Part shown: positions 52,172 to 60,532 of the stretch, piece by piece
Numbering within the stretch: the first letter of the stretch is position 1
Layout of the letters: each line of letters starts with the position of its first letter
DNA from: Chitinophagales bacterium
GTDB taxonomy: Bacteria > Bacteroidota > Bacteroidia > Chitinophagales > Chitinophagaceae
Assembly (NCBI GenBank): GCA_017303855.1
Contig: JAFLBL010000002.1
Location: 248,001 to 312,000 of the forward strand
Length of the DNA: 64,000 nucleotides
Direction: 5' to 3'
Translations under genes and position numbers: made by a program
Notes under the pieces: model-generated
The model's database searches: none
Told to the model about the DNA's origin: nothing
Seen by the model: only the letters and a program-made list of their open reading frames with translations

Positions 52172-52184
52172 ACAAGTAAAAATA

Positions 52185-52212
52185 GAAAGAGCAGCGGTTG
52201 AACTGCTCTTTC
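52185..52212 (-). terminator. Terminator of the 52234 gene
   Basis: Arms GAAAGAGCAG (52185-52194) and CTGCTCTTTC (52203-52212) form a 10-bp stem with an 8-nt loop; on the minus strand TATTTTTAC follows. It lies 21 bp after the stop of the 52234 gene and just upstream of the 52171 start. Confidence 0.82.
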
Positions 52213-52233
52213 AGGTGGAAGACGGAAAAAAAA

Positions 52234-52788
52234 CTATCGTGCATAGACCCCGTTCGGGCTGACCACGCTGGCCGGGCCGCCACTGATACCCACGGGGGGA
52301 ATAATAATGGATATGGGTTCACCATTTATTTTTAAACTGACTTTCCTGGCATGGATCTCCACGCCCTGTTGGTAAAAGGGAGGCATGGCTGCCGGGGCAC
52401 GGTTGATCAGGTAAGGCTCACTGAAATCACTCATTTCCATTTCAAACGTATAACCACCGGTGGTACAGGTGGCCCGGGCGGATGTCTCATTAATCTGAAT
52501 GTCAATTTCCGCCGGCAGTACCGGGGCATTTTCAAACGGTGTACCGGCAAAAATCTGCGGGCCGAAATAAGCACCGGCCCCGGGGTCATTACAGACAAAG
52601 CCGAATACCAGCGGCGCATCCTGGGGATCCGGTTGCCAGAATAACATGCCGGCCGGGGCATTGCCTACGGGTGTATTGACCATACGGCCCAGGTGTACAA
52701 TAATATTGGGCATTTGCAATTCGGGGGAAGTGAGGGCCACCAGGTCCACACCGCCTTCCCAGCTCATCCACTTGGTTACATTTGACAT
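52234..52788 (-). CDS. Unknown protein, divergent from the NarL-type kinase
   Basis: 184 aa without a signal peptide. It is rich in Pro, Gly and Ala (PVGNAPAGMLFWQPDPQDAP, GISGGPASVVSP) and beta strands (IDIQINETSARATCTTGGYTFEMEM, VEIHARKVSLKING), and has few charged residues. I recognise no family. Its start is 52 bp from operator A, whose minus-strand side also has a correctly spaced TTTA box, so it probably belongs to the same regulon as the kinase. Could be an exported substrate of an unusual pathway. Confidence 0.65.
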   Translation of the reverse strand: MSNVTKWMSWEGGVDLVALTSPELQMPNIIVHLGRMVNTPVGNAPAGMLFWQPDPQDAPLVFGFVCNDPGAGAYFGPQIFAGTPFENAPVLPAEIDIQINETSARATCTTGGYTFEMEMSDFSEPYLINRAPAAMPPFYQQGVEIHARKVSLKINGEPISIIIPPVGISGGPASVVSPNGVYAR

Positions 52789-52809
52789 AGAAGGTTTTTT
52801 AGGTTAGGG

Positions 52810-52887
52810 TAAATAAACTGCATTTTACCAATCCTGACTATACCCCGCAGAGGGTATTTATTGTCCGGATTCAGCTGCCGACTTTTA
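52810..52887. promoter_or_regulatory. Regulon operator/promoter A, divergent (kinase and 52234 gene)
   Basis: Palindrome ATACCCCGCAGAGGGTAT (52840-52857). Plus side: 22 bp then GACTTTTA (52880-52887), 44 bp before the kinase TTG. Minus side: 22 bp then TTTATTTA (52817-52810), 21 bp before the 52788 ATG; here the conserved second A is a T. The same site could therefore serve both genes. Confidence 0.7.
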
Positions 52888-52931
52888 CAGGAGTTGATCA
52901 TATAATTGTAGATTTAACCAACTTACTCAGC

Positions 52932-54638
52932 TTGACTCGCAGAACCCATATACTCATTTTCTTCCTGCTCTTGTCCCGGACACTCGGTGCACAATCCGAT
53001 TCAGTAGTGCATTTCATTCAACGACTGGAAGTAAGTCCTGCTCATACGGAAGATATCCGTACAATCCGCCAATGGCTCAGTAAGGGCAATCTTTCCGTTG
53101 CCGATCAGATTGCCCTTCAGTCGGCGATGGTTAAGAAATTCCAGGAGCTTAAACAGTGGGATGAGTGTTTGTCTTATTGCCAGCAGCGAGTGGCTGAAGC
53201 CCGCAGCGCAGGTAATACACTGGCCGAGGCCAGTTTTCTGAAACTGATCGGGAATACCTACTATCATATTCCAGATAAAGAGAAGGCCATTCCTTATTGG
53301 GAAAAATGCCTGGAGATCAGTGCCGCACATGGGTATTATATCCTCTGGCAACAGGCATTGAATAACCTGGGAGGTTATTATATTGATTTAAATACGCATC
53401 TCGATAAAGCGGAGCAATACCTGCTCCGGGCTATTGAAGTAGGAAAAAAGAACCCGGTGCCCGACTACCACCAGCTGAATCAGAATTACCGCTTGCTGGC
53501 TACACTCTATGACCGTATTGATCAACCTGCAAAATCAGCAGTCATTTTTGAAAAAGTGATTGCACAAAGCCGTGAACAAGGGGATAGTATGCAGATGGCC
53601 GAAGCCCTGATGTTTTATTCAAGGGCACTCTCAAGAAGTAAGAATTTCACTAAGGCCATACAAACGGGTGCCATGGCGGTGGCAATGACTGAAAAATCGA
53701 ACCGGCTCGATCTGCTGTCAACTGCGCTCACCTTACAAGCTGAAAACCTCTCCCTGGCTGGGGCCTACAAAGAAGCCTATGAGATCAAAGTACGACTGGA
53801 TGTATTGAATAGTCAGCGTTTTGCCAGTGATCTCAACGAAAAAATTTCAGCCGCGAATGCCCGGTTGAAAACCGCCGAATCGGAGCATGAAAAACAACTG
53901 GCCCTGCTGAAAGCCAGAAAAGAAAAACAATTGCTGGTATACGGACTGATCGGATTGTTCATTATCATGATCCTTATACTATACAACTATTATCAGCGCC
54001 GGCATAACCGGCAAAGGCTGCAGTTACAGGCACAGGTACAGGAGGAAAAGGCAAGGCTCAGCCGCGACCTGCACGATAACCTGGGGTCACAACTCACACT
54101 GCTCTCCAATAATATTGAGTCACTTGATCTGCACTACCGGAAAGAACAGGAGCTCGGCGAACCGATTGATAAACTCAGAAACAGTTCCCGTCAATTACTG
54201 CAGACCCTACGGGAAACCATCTGGATACTCAACCGGGAGCAGGTTACAGGGGAGGACTTCTTTGATAAATTGGTGGATTATGCCCATCGTTTCCTGCAAT
54301 CAACCGGTGGCATACAATTAAAAGTTGAAGAAAGCTTCACTGCATCCAGGGAACTGCAGTCCAATGAAGCACTTCAGTTGTTCAGGATCTGCCAGGAAGC
54401 TATCAACAATGCCTGTAAATATTCCGGTACAGCTGAATTGCTTTTATCAGGCCGGACGGAGGAAAATAAGTTTATACTAGAAGTTGCCGATAAGGGAAGC
54501 GGATTTATGTTGCCGGATACAGGCGATGAAGAACATTATGGTCTTCGGAATATGAGCGACAGAGCGGCTGCTGCCGGGGCAACTTTACATATCGATACGC
54601 AATTGAATAAAGGAACCAGGATAACGATCATACTGTAA
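52932..54638 (+). CDS. TPR-containing NarL-type sensor histidine kinase
   Basis: 568 aa from a TTG at 52932 that gives an apt signal peptide (HILIFFLLLSRTLGAQ); no ATG precedes it. Periplasmic TPR helices cover about 65-310, a coiled coil leads to one TM helix (LIGLFIIMILILYNYY, about 337-352). The HisKA_3 domain has EEKARLSRDLHDNLGSQL with the phospho-accepting His, and the ATPase has FRICQEAINNACKYSG, DKGSGF and HYGLRNMSDRA. It pairs with the response regulator 56 bp downstream and carries an operator of its own regulon. Confidence 0.92.
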   Translation: MTRRTHILIFFLLLSRTLGAQSDSVVHFIQRLEVSPAHTEDIRTIRQWLSKGNLSVADQIALQSAMVKKFQELKQWDECLSYCQQRVAEARSAGNTLAEASFLKLIGNTYYHIPDKEKAIPYWEKCLEISAAHGYYILWQQALNNLGGYYIDLNTHLDKAEQYLLRAIEVGKKNPVPDYHQLNQNYRLLATLYDRIDQPAKSAVIFEKVIAQSREQGDSMQMAEALMFYSRALSRSKNFTKAIQTGAMAVAMTEKSNRLDLLSTALTLQAENLSLAGAYKEAYEIKVRLDVLNSQRFASDLNEKISAANARLKTAESEHEKQLALLKARKEKQLLVYGLIGLFIIMILILYNYYQRRHNRQRLQLQAQVQEEKARLSRDLHDNLGSQLTLLSNNIESLDLHYRKEQELGEPIDKLRNSSRQLLQTLRETIWILNREQVTGEDFFDKLVDYAHRFLQSTGGIQLKVEESFTASRELQSNEALQLFRICQEAINNACKYSGTAELLLSGRTEENKFILEVADKGSGFMLPDTGDEEHYGLRNMSDRAAAAGATLHIDTQLNKGTRITIIL

Positions 54639-54642
54639 ACAA

Positions 54643-54690
54643 ATGCCCCCCAGGGGGTATTGATTCACTCGGAAAACAAGGACAATTTTG
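54643..54690 (+). promoter_or_regulatory. Regulon operator/promoter B (response regulator)
   Basis: Palindrome ATGCCCCCCAGGGGGTAT (54643-54660), 22 bp, then CAATTTTG (54683-54690), 7/8 to TAnnTTTG. The regulator ATG is at 54695, so a transcript from here would be leaderless or nearly so. It lies in the kinase-regulator gap. Confidence 0.7.
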
Positions 54691-54694
54691 TTGT

Positions 54695-55366
54695 ATGCTG
54701 ATAGCAGTTGTAGATGATAAGACTTACCTGCGACGTTCGCTCCGTGACAAACTGAGTACGGTAGAGAGTGATATCCGTATTGTGTTTGAGGCGGCGGATG
54801 GTACTGAGTTCCTGAAAAAGATGAGATCGGTAAAGGAGAAACCCGATGTTGTGTTGATGGATATTGAAATGAATGAGCTCAACGGAATAGAGACCGTTCT
54901 GGTAGCCGCACCGCTTTACCCCTCTGTAAAATTCCTGATGCTGACTGTTTTTGATGATGATGAACGCATTTTCAATGCCATCAAAGCAGGGGCACATGGC
55001 TATTTATTAAAGGAAGAAAGTGCTCAAACAATTCTGGATGCGATCTTCCAGGTTCACCAGGATGAAGGAGCGCCGATGAGTCCGGGTATTGCCCGTAAAG
55101 CCTGGAAATGGCTGACTTCCCTGCCGGCTACTCCTGCTAAAGAGGGGAGCGATCAGGCCGGCGATGCCAATGATAGTTTACTGAGTGACCGGGAGAAGGA
55201 AATACTCCGTTGCAATATGGAAGGAAAAGAATATGCACAGATCGCTGAAGAACTCTTCCTGAGCCGGCACACGGTACGCCAGCATATGAAGAATATCTAC
55301 AAGAAACTGCATGTCAGCAGCAAAGTGGAAGCTTTGCAGATCAGCCTGAAGAATAAATGGATCTGA
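54695..55366 (+). CDS. NarL/FixJ-family response regulator
   Basis: 223 aa. Receiver: acidic pair in LIAVVDDKTYL, phospho-Asp in DVVLMDIEMNELNG, Thr in FLMLTVFDDDE, Lys in GYLLKEESAQ. LuxR-type helix-turn-helix about 158-220: LLSDREKEILRCNMEGK, IAEELFLSRHTVRQHMKNIYKKL. The ATG cannot be moved downstream without losing the first receiver strand. NarL-type domains bind inverted repeats as dimers, as in the six palindromes seen here, so this is the likely binder. Autoregulation is implied by operators A and B. Confidence 0.94.
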   Translation: MLIAVVDDKTYLRRSLRDKLSTVESDIRIVFEAADGTEFLKKMRSVKEKPDVVLMDIEMNELNGIETVLVAAPLYPSVKFLMLTVFDDDERIFNAIKAGAHGYLLKEESAQTILDAIFQVHQDEGAPMSPGIARKAWKWLTSLPATPAKEGSDQAGDANDSLLSDREKEILRCNMEGKEYAQIAEELFLSRHTVRQHMKNIYKKLHVSSKVEALQISLKNKWI

Positions 55367-55381
55367 TCAGCGGTACATCAA

Positions 55382-55429
55382 ATGCCGCACAGGGGGTATT
55401 GCTCCCCGTACGATTATCTGACAATTTTA
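55382..55429 (+). promoter_or_regulatory. Regulon operator/promoter C (gene 55498)
   Basis: ATGCCGCACAGGGGGTAT (55382-55399), 22 bp, then CAATTTTA (55422-55429). The ATG is 68 bp further. The left arm has G at position 6, as in site D. Confidence 0.7.
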
Positions 55430-55497
55430 CAACTGTTACACAGACCCGGCGCTTACCAGTGCCCTGTGATTTACTGAACTGTCAATAACCATTCATT

Positions 55498-56211
55498 ATG
55501 CGGAAGTTCATTTGTTTGGCCCTGCTGCTGTATAGTATGCTCAGCTTTGGCCAGGGGAAGAAAAAAAATATTGAAGGTAAAGGGTTACAGGTGGCATTGG
55601 TGTATGCCAACCAGGATCGCCCTGCTTTTGATAAATACATCAGCACGGTGGCCTCCACCCTTAATTTAACATCCTCCATAAACCCGAAAACCCATATCGG
55701 ACTGGCCACCACATTTGGCTTGCGTACCGGCAAGACAGAGATCGAGGCCGGGGCCGGACTGGTTATGGGATTAAAACTAAGTGCGGGCAGTACCAATCAG
55801 TCGGATGTGGTATCCCTTTCCACCAAGACCTTCGACATTCATTTTGGCTATAACAATTATATCGGCGGGCCTTTTTTCATTGGCTTTGATTTCGGGGTCA
55901 TCAATAACGGGGGAAAATTTCAACATACCGGCAATAGCGGAACGATGTTTGAGTCAACTCCCTCCAGCAGTAGCCCTTTTAAAGGTTATTGTTTTAACCT
56001 GCGCCCGAAAGCGGGTTTCTTTTTCCCTTTCAAAAGCGGAGAATATTCCGGGCTTAAACTGACCGCCTTTTACGATTACGGATTAACGAAATATGAGTTT
56101 TATAAGAACGACATATTCGATATCCGGCTGAAGAATTATAGCGGTGAAACAAAATCTGCCTACAAAGGGTTGGGGTTTCAGTTGGGACTCGTCATTGCCA
56201 TGGATAAATAA
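55498..56211 (+). CDS. Exported beta-barrel-like protein, regulon operon gene 1
   Basis: 237 aa with signal peptide ending LSFGQ. The body alternates strands rich in Gly, Phe and Tyr (GLATTFGLRTGKTEIEAGAGL, FDIHFGYNNYIGGPFFIGFDFG, LRPKAGFFFPFKSG, LKLTAFYDYGL) and ends GLGFQLGLVIAMDK, as outer membrane barrels do. No family recognised. Directly under operator C, and the next gene starts 16 bp after its stop. Confidence 0.72.
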   Translation: MRKFICLALLLYSMLSFGQGKKKNIEGKGLQVALVYANQDRPAFDKYISTVASTLNLTSSINPKTHIGLATTFGLRTGKTEIEAGAGLVMGLKLSAGSTNQSDVVSLSTKTFDIHFGYNNYIGGPFFIGFDFGVINNGGKFQHTGNSGTMFESTPSSSSPFKGYCFNLRPKAGFFFPFKSGEYSGLKLTAFYDYGLTKYEFYKNDIFDIRLKNYSGETKSAYKGLGFQLGLVIAMDK

Positions 56212-56227
56212 TCTGTAATACTAATTA

Positions 56228-56713
56228 ATGAGAAAATACATTTTATTCCTGCTTTCGGGTTGCCTGTTACATCTGGCCGTAAAGGCACAGGAAGAGGATG
56301 AAGCCCTGGTCAAACTGGCCAATGAACGGATACCGGTTTCGATGCAGCACTTTTCTTTTTTTGAAACCTATGGTACTTTTATCGGCAGGCAACTCGATTT
56401 TCGAATGGACACGCTCTCTGCTTTACAATTCAGGGTCCGTTTTCAACGGAATTATAAGGATATCGAAAGTGTTTCAATGATCTTCTCCGCACCGGAAGAA
56501 GGCTATTTGAACAGCGCGAAGGTAACCGCCATGTATATCCGCTTTAAAACGCCTACGGCCTGTGCGGCGTACCTTAAACTTCTTGGGAAACCGGCCACTG
56601 CGACCCGTTGGGATTTTGATCCCGGAGGCGGATCCGCCTGTAAAGGGGTACAGGTATTCAGACAGGATGAAAAAACTGTACGTATACAAACCTTTTCAGA
56701 CTGCAGCGGCTGA
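56228..56713 (+). CDS. Exported protein, unknown, regulon operon gene 2
   Basis: 161 aa with signal peptide ending AVKAQ. Three-part body: RIPVSMQHFSFFETYGTF, LQFRVRFQRNYKDIESVS and FKTPTACAAYLKLLG, then GSACKGVQVFRQDEKTVR and a final SDCSG with a Cys that could pair with Cys in SACKG. Small, soluble, periplasmic or surface. Co-transcribed with the preceding gene (16 bp). No family recognised. Confidence 0.68.
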   Translation: MRKYILFLLSGCLLHLAVKAQEEDEALVKLANERIPVSMQHFSFFETYGTFIGRQLDFRMDTLSALQFRVRFQRNYKDIESVSMIFSAPEEGYLNSAKVTAMYIRFKTPTACAAYLKLLGKPATATRWDFDPGGGSACKGVQVFRQDEKTVRIQTFSDCSG

Positions 56714-56734
56714 CACCGCGTTATTTTTGTCGGA

Positions 56735-56782
56735 ATGCCGCACATGGGGTATTGCCGTCCTGCATCTGCTTTAGCAGTTTTA
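56735..56782 (+). promoter_or_regulatory. Regulon operator/promoter D (gene 56818)
   Basis: ATGCCGCACATGGGGTAT (56735-56752), 22 bp, then CAGTTTTA (56775-56782), and the ATG 35 bp further. 16 of 18 palindrome bases equal site C. Confidence 0.7.
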
Positions 56783-56817
56783 CAATAAATAATCATTAAA
56801 CTTAAAAACCTGCAGGT

Positions 56818-57459
56818 ATGAAAGTATTGCTTCACCGGGTTGTCCCGGCCATCATCGTGTTCATGTTATTGACTTTTACTGGTTATTCCCAGTCGGACCC
56901 GTTCAAAACCTTTTCCGATGCCGTGAATGGCCACCACAAGTCAAAGGATAAAGTAGTGGAAGAGGTAATATGCTTTGACAGTACGGGTGTGGCGGCACCG
57001 GTGGAGTATTACCTGCCCAAAGGAAAATATGTGATCTATGTGATGGCCGATACGGGCAGCTTTGCCGGCGTGAGTTTTTCCCTGAAGGGCAATTCGATGG
57101 AATGGGAAACAAAGGATAAGGACCAGCGCAAGATCGTTTCGGAAGGCAAGGGCTTCAAACAGAAAAAATGGATCATCAGTAATCCTATTAAGACCGGTGC
57201 GCAGTATGGCACACTGGAGTTCAAGGTGGATGATATCATGAACCTGATGCGCAATGCCGGTGCCCGGGCAGATGCGCGCCGCCAGGCTACTATCAATGCG
57301 ACCAATATCAGCAGGGCCACCCGTGGAGAGGTTACCACGTCATCAGCCAGTTTTACAAAATATGAGAATGGAGCAGAACTTATTGTTAACCTCAGTGCGG
57401 ATGCTGCTGATATCCGCAGGCCATGGGGTGCAGTGAAGATTTTTATATTCGAACGATAA
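56818..57459 (+). CDS. Exported protein, unknown, regulon member
   Basis: 213 aa, hydrophobic signal peptide (IIVFMLLTFTGYSQ). YYLPKGKYVIYVMADTGSFAGVSFSLKG and QYGTLEFKVDDIMNLM suggest a beta-sandwich; a helical Ala/Arg-rich stretch (NAGARADARRQATINATNIS) follows and the protein ends in strands (AVKIFIFER). No family recognised. Own promoter with operator D; a second operator follows it before the next gene. Confidence 0.68.
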   Translation: MKVLLHRVVPAIIVFMLLTFTGYSQSDPFKTFSDAVNGHHKSKDKVVEEVICFDSTGVAAPVEYYLPKGKYVIYVMADTGSFAGVSFSLKGNSMEWETKDKDQRKIVSEGKGFKQKKWIISNPIKTGAQYGTLEFKVDDIMNLMRNAGARADARRQATINATNISRATRGEVTTSSASFTKYENGAELIVNLSADAADIRRPWGAVKIFIFER

Positions 57460-57497
57460 AGTTGCATTGTTTCAGTCAACTGGATTTTTGGGTTAAA

Positions 57498-57545
57498 ATA
57501 CACTAATTAGTGTATAGGGGAATCCGTACCGAACAGTGATTTTTG
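57498..57545 (+). promoter_or_regulatory. Regulon-like operator/promoter E (gene 57580)
   Basis: ATACACTAATTAGTGTAT (57498-57515), a fully perfect 18-bp palindrome, 22 bp, then GATTTTTG (57538-57545), 7/8 to TAnnTTTG, ATG 34 bp further. Arms differ from the other sites at one symmetric position (CAC/GTG instead of CCC/GGG), but length, spacing and flanks are the same. Confidence 0.6.
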
Positions 57546-57579
57546 TTTTATTCCCCAACCTTGAAATTAATTTCTTGAC

Positions 57580-58194
57580 ATGAAATCATGCTTTGCCCTT
57601 GTATTCCTGCTGTCCACCCTTTTTTCTATGGCGCAGGATCAGCCAAAATCACTGCTCGTACTGAAGCCTACCCTGAATGCGGGCAATATCGCCATCAAAC
57701 GAGACGGAGGAAATCCCAGTTCCCCGGATAGCCGGATCGGTTATGGGATCGGCCTGCAGTATATGCAATTTTTTGGCGAACGCGTTTACTTTGCACTTGG
57801 TGGAGAATTTAATTCAAGAGGCTATAAAGGTGCCCGGGTCGTTTACCTGGATGCACCGGTTTCCATGAACATCATGCTGGGCAAACATAAAATCTTCGGA
57901 TTTGGGGCTGGTGCCTATGCCGGTATGGCTTTGTCGGGGAAGTACAAGAGCAATGACGGCTGGACGAAATTCAAATTCGGAGAAACGGCAACGGATAACC
58001 GCAGCCGGATGGATTACGGATACCTGGTCAACCTGATTTATCAGTCGCCGGGACTCTTCTTTGCTACCTTATCCCTGATGTCCGGGCTGAAAGATATTAC
58101 ACCGGCGGACAAACAACAGGATCTGTACTGGATGAAGCTGAGGACATCGCAGTTGTCCATTGTAATACCACTGAATACCATCCTGGGAAAATAA
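57580..58194 (+). CDS. Outer membrane beta-barrel protein, regulon operon
   Basis: 204 aa with signal peptide ending SMAQ. It has PRT-type strands LLVLKPTLNAGNIAIKR, IGYGIGLQYMQFFGERVYFALGGEF, VSMNIMLGKHKIFGFGAGAYAGMAL and YGYLVNLIYQSPGLFFATLSL, like the PorT/OmpW-type small barrels annotated as outer membrane beta-barrel proteins. First gene of a run with 58216 (21 bp) and 59426 (55 bp) downstream. Confidence 0.75.
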   Translation: MKSCFALVFLLSTLFSMAQDQPKSLLVLKPTLNAGNIAIKRDGGNPSSPDSRIGYGIGLQYMQFFGERVYFALGGEFNSRGYKGARVVYLDAPVSMNIMLGKHKIFGFGAGAYAGMALSGKYKSNDGWTKFKFGETATDNRSRMDYGYLVNLIYQSPGLFFATLSLMSGLKDITPADKQQDLYWMKLRTSQLSIVIPLNTILGK

Positions 58195-58215
58195 TCAGTC
58201 TGTTAAATGTAGCTT

Positions 58216-59370
58216 ATGAAGTTAATAGTTCACGCCGGTTTGTTTATTTGTATTCTCCTGTGTAGTTCCTTCGTCCATGCAACGGGGGCGACGGATTCTA
58301 CCGCATTGGATAAAGCCGTGGCTGAGTTCAGCCACTTCCTGCATAACAAGCCGTATGGGAATGATTACTTCAATGGAATTCAGCAGAAAACGAACATTTT
58401 AAAAGTGAAATTTCTGAAAAAGTATTATGAGTTCATGCTGGATAAAGTGGAGAAAGTGGTGCTCACCAAAGAGGAAGGCCGGTATAAGGTAACCGTCTCC
58501 GCCTCCCGTGATTGTTATTATGATAGCGGATTTGAACAATATTACAAATCCGAAACATTCAGCAAGTTGTCTGAAAAAGACTGTATGCGATTTTATCTTT
58601 TGTTTGGCAATATCCTCGATCAGTACCGGCTGGCAACGAATAAGAAGTACAAAATCCGTAAAACCTATGCTGAAAAGCTGGCGATTCTGACCGCGCCAGG
58701 TTTCAGAACCGTGATCCCATCCGGTGCAGTGGTGCAGGTACTGGAGATTAATAAATCCGAACCGGCGTACAAAAGCCTGAAGAAACTTACCGGTACGGAA
58801 ATTCAGGTTTACGGACTGACGGTGAATGAGGATGCTGAAACCTATTCCGGCAGTATCAGGAAGGATGCCATTAACAGTTTTACCGTCAGTGCGATCAGGG
58901 TTAAATATTTATATGGCACGCCGAATTCCGTTTTCCGCATTGCACCAGCCGGTGATTTCTGTACCAAAGCGGGTTTTATGATCAGGAAAATGGCGGATAA
59001 TGAGCTGAAAAGCCTCATTCCCTATACTAATCCGGATAAATACGGGTTGAATCATTTGATCAGCGACGTATATTTTGAAGAACTGCCGGATGGCTCATTC
59101 GCGCAAAAGTCACCGGATATGATTGGTTTTTTTAAGCAAGACATGCGGGAAGAGGAAGCGAATGAATTATTTAAGCGGATCGGGCAACAGTTAAAAGACT
59201 GTCTCGGATTAAATCCTGAAAAGAGGAATGATAAATCCGATTTGAAAAATTTTTACTACAGGATTCCGGCAAAGCCGGGAGATCAGAAAAAGGTGATGCT
59301 GCTTTTTTTGTTTGATAAAAATATCCGGACCGGGTATTACCAGGTACGATTGGATTTTGCAAACTATTGA
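58216..59370 (+). CDS. Exported protein, unknown, regulon operon
   Basis: 384 aa with signal peptide ending SSFVHA. Mixed alpha/beta, Lys/Tyr-rich: FLKKYYEFMLDKVEKVVLTK, CYYDSGFEQYYKSETF, LFGNILDQYRLATNKKYK and a C-terminal VMLLFLFDKNIRTGYYQVRL. No repeats, no enzyme motif I can name. It lies 21 bp after the barrel gene and so is very likely co-expressed with it. Confidence 0.68.
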   Translation: MKLIVHAGLFICILLCSSFVHATGATDSTALDKAVAEFSHFLHNKPYGNDYFNGIQQKTNILKVKFLKKYYEFMLDKVEKVVLTKEEGRYKVTVSASRDCYYDSGFEQYYKSETFSKLSEKDCMRFYLLFGNILDQYRLATNKKYKIRKTYAEKLAILTAPGFRTVIPSGAVVQVLEINKSEPAYKSLKKLTGTEIQVYGLTVNEDAETYSGSIRKDAINSFTVSAIRVKYLYGTPNSVFRIAPAGDFCTKAGFMIRKMADNELKSLIPYTNPDKYGLNHLISDVYFEELPDGSFAQKSPDMIGFFKQDMREEEANELFKRIGQQLKDCLGLNPEKRNDKSDLKNFYYRIPAKPGDQKKVMLLFLFDKNIRTGYYQVRLDFANY

Positions 59371-59425
59371 TAGTGGTAACAGCAATGGATGTACTGAATA
59401 GGAACAGCGATATTAAAACTATTGT

Positions 59426-60523
59426 ATGATTAAATGGCTGAACAGTGTTTTGCTGATTTTAAATGCAGGGATCGCGTTTGCTCAGGCGCCCGACAGTGAT
59501 AATGACGGCGTACCCGATAGCGAAGATGTATGTCCCCGGGTTAAAGGAACAAAGGCCAATAAGGGTTGCCCGGATGCAGCGGCCGGAACGAAAACAACTG
59601 ATTATTTTGCCAAGGATGATTTTACCACTATTCTCGATGTGATCTGTAAATCGGAACTGGCGAAATACCGGCATCCGCAGGTACCGGCACAGCAACTGGA
59701 AGGAGTGGTAACTACATTGCCGCAAACGGGGGTGAATAAACAATTTCCCGTATACTATTCTACAGACGGGAAGGGAAGTTTTATCGCCATGCTGATCCTG
59801 ACAAATCAGTTGAGCGAATTCAATAAAACGGTGGAATTCGTACATCAACAGCTGCTGATCAATTCATCTTCCTGTCTGTCGTATAAACTGTTCAGACCGG
59901 TACCAACCGCTTCAGGTGATACCACTTTTATGGCATTCAATCAGAATGACGAGGGATCGCTGATGCAGATAAAAGTCTATAAGCACAAAGTGAGCGCCAA
60001 TGAAAACTATCTCATATTAGGAGTTGAAGCCGTACCCCGCCGCCCGCAGCCTGTTGTAAAAGTGGCCGATCCGGCGCTCTGCAATGAGCTGCAGAAAATC
60101 ATGGAAGCCAGCAGCGATGGATTTAAGAATGTGCGTGCCAATCCGAAGAAGAACAGTATTTCGGGTCTGGATGATTATGAAACCAGTCTGCCCGGTCTGG
60201 GCCTGGAAACAAAAAAACTCCGCGTGGAGGATTGGTATGATGTATTGGAAATGAAGGAGAATAAAATAATCACCTATGACGCCAGCCGTTTTGTGGAGAA
60301 TAAAGAAAAGGCTGAAGCCCTGTTTAATCAGTATGTGGCTAAACTGGAATCTTGCGGCACCTTAAAAGACCGCCAGGTAGCACAGACTAAAAACCTGATC
60401 ACGCTCAGCTATTCAGCCAGGGTAAATAACCGTGCGAAAGAAGTCAGTCTTAAATTAATGGACCTTGGAGAAGGATATGTGATCAGTGTGCATGTTACCG
60501 ATAAATATGCCAAATTGAATTAA
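59426..60523 (+). CDS. Exported protein with one thrombospondin type 3-like calcium repeat
   Basis: 365 aa with signal peptide ending GIAFAQ. Residues about 21-50 (DSDNDGVPDSEDVCPRVKG, then GCPDA) are a type 3 repeat that binds calcium and often links outer membrane proteins. The remaining 300 residues are a mixed domain (FIAMLILTNQLSEFNKTVEF, SCLSYKLFRPVPTASGDT, DDYETSLPGLGLETKKLR) without a family that I recognise and without the OmpA domain usually found behind such a repeat. Last gene of the regulon run, convergent with paaE 9 bp away. Confidence 0.72.
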   Translation: MIKWLNSVLLILNAGIAFAQAPDSDNDGVPDSEDVCPRVKGTKANKGCPDAAAGTKTTDYFAKDDFTTILDVICKSELAKYRHPQVPAQQLEGVVTTLPQTGVNKQFPVYYSTDGKGSFIAMLILTNQLSEFNKTVEFVHQQLLINSSSCLSYKLFRPVPTASGDTTFMAFNQNDEGSLMQIKVYKHKVSANENYLILGVEAVPRRPQPVVKVADPALCNELQKIMEASSDGFKNVRANPKKNSISGLDDYETSLPGLGLETKKLRVEDWYDVLEMKENKIITYDASRFVENKEKAEALFNQYVAKLESCGTLKDRQVAQTKNLITLSYSARVNNRAKEVSLKLMDLGEGYVISVHVTDKYAKLN

Positions 60524-60532
60524 CGAGGAAGC

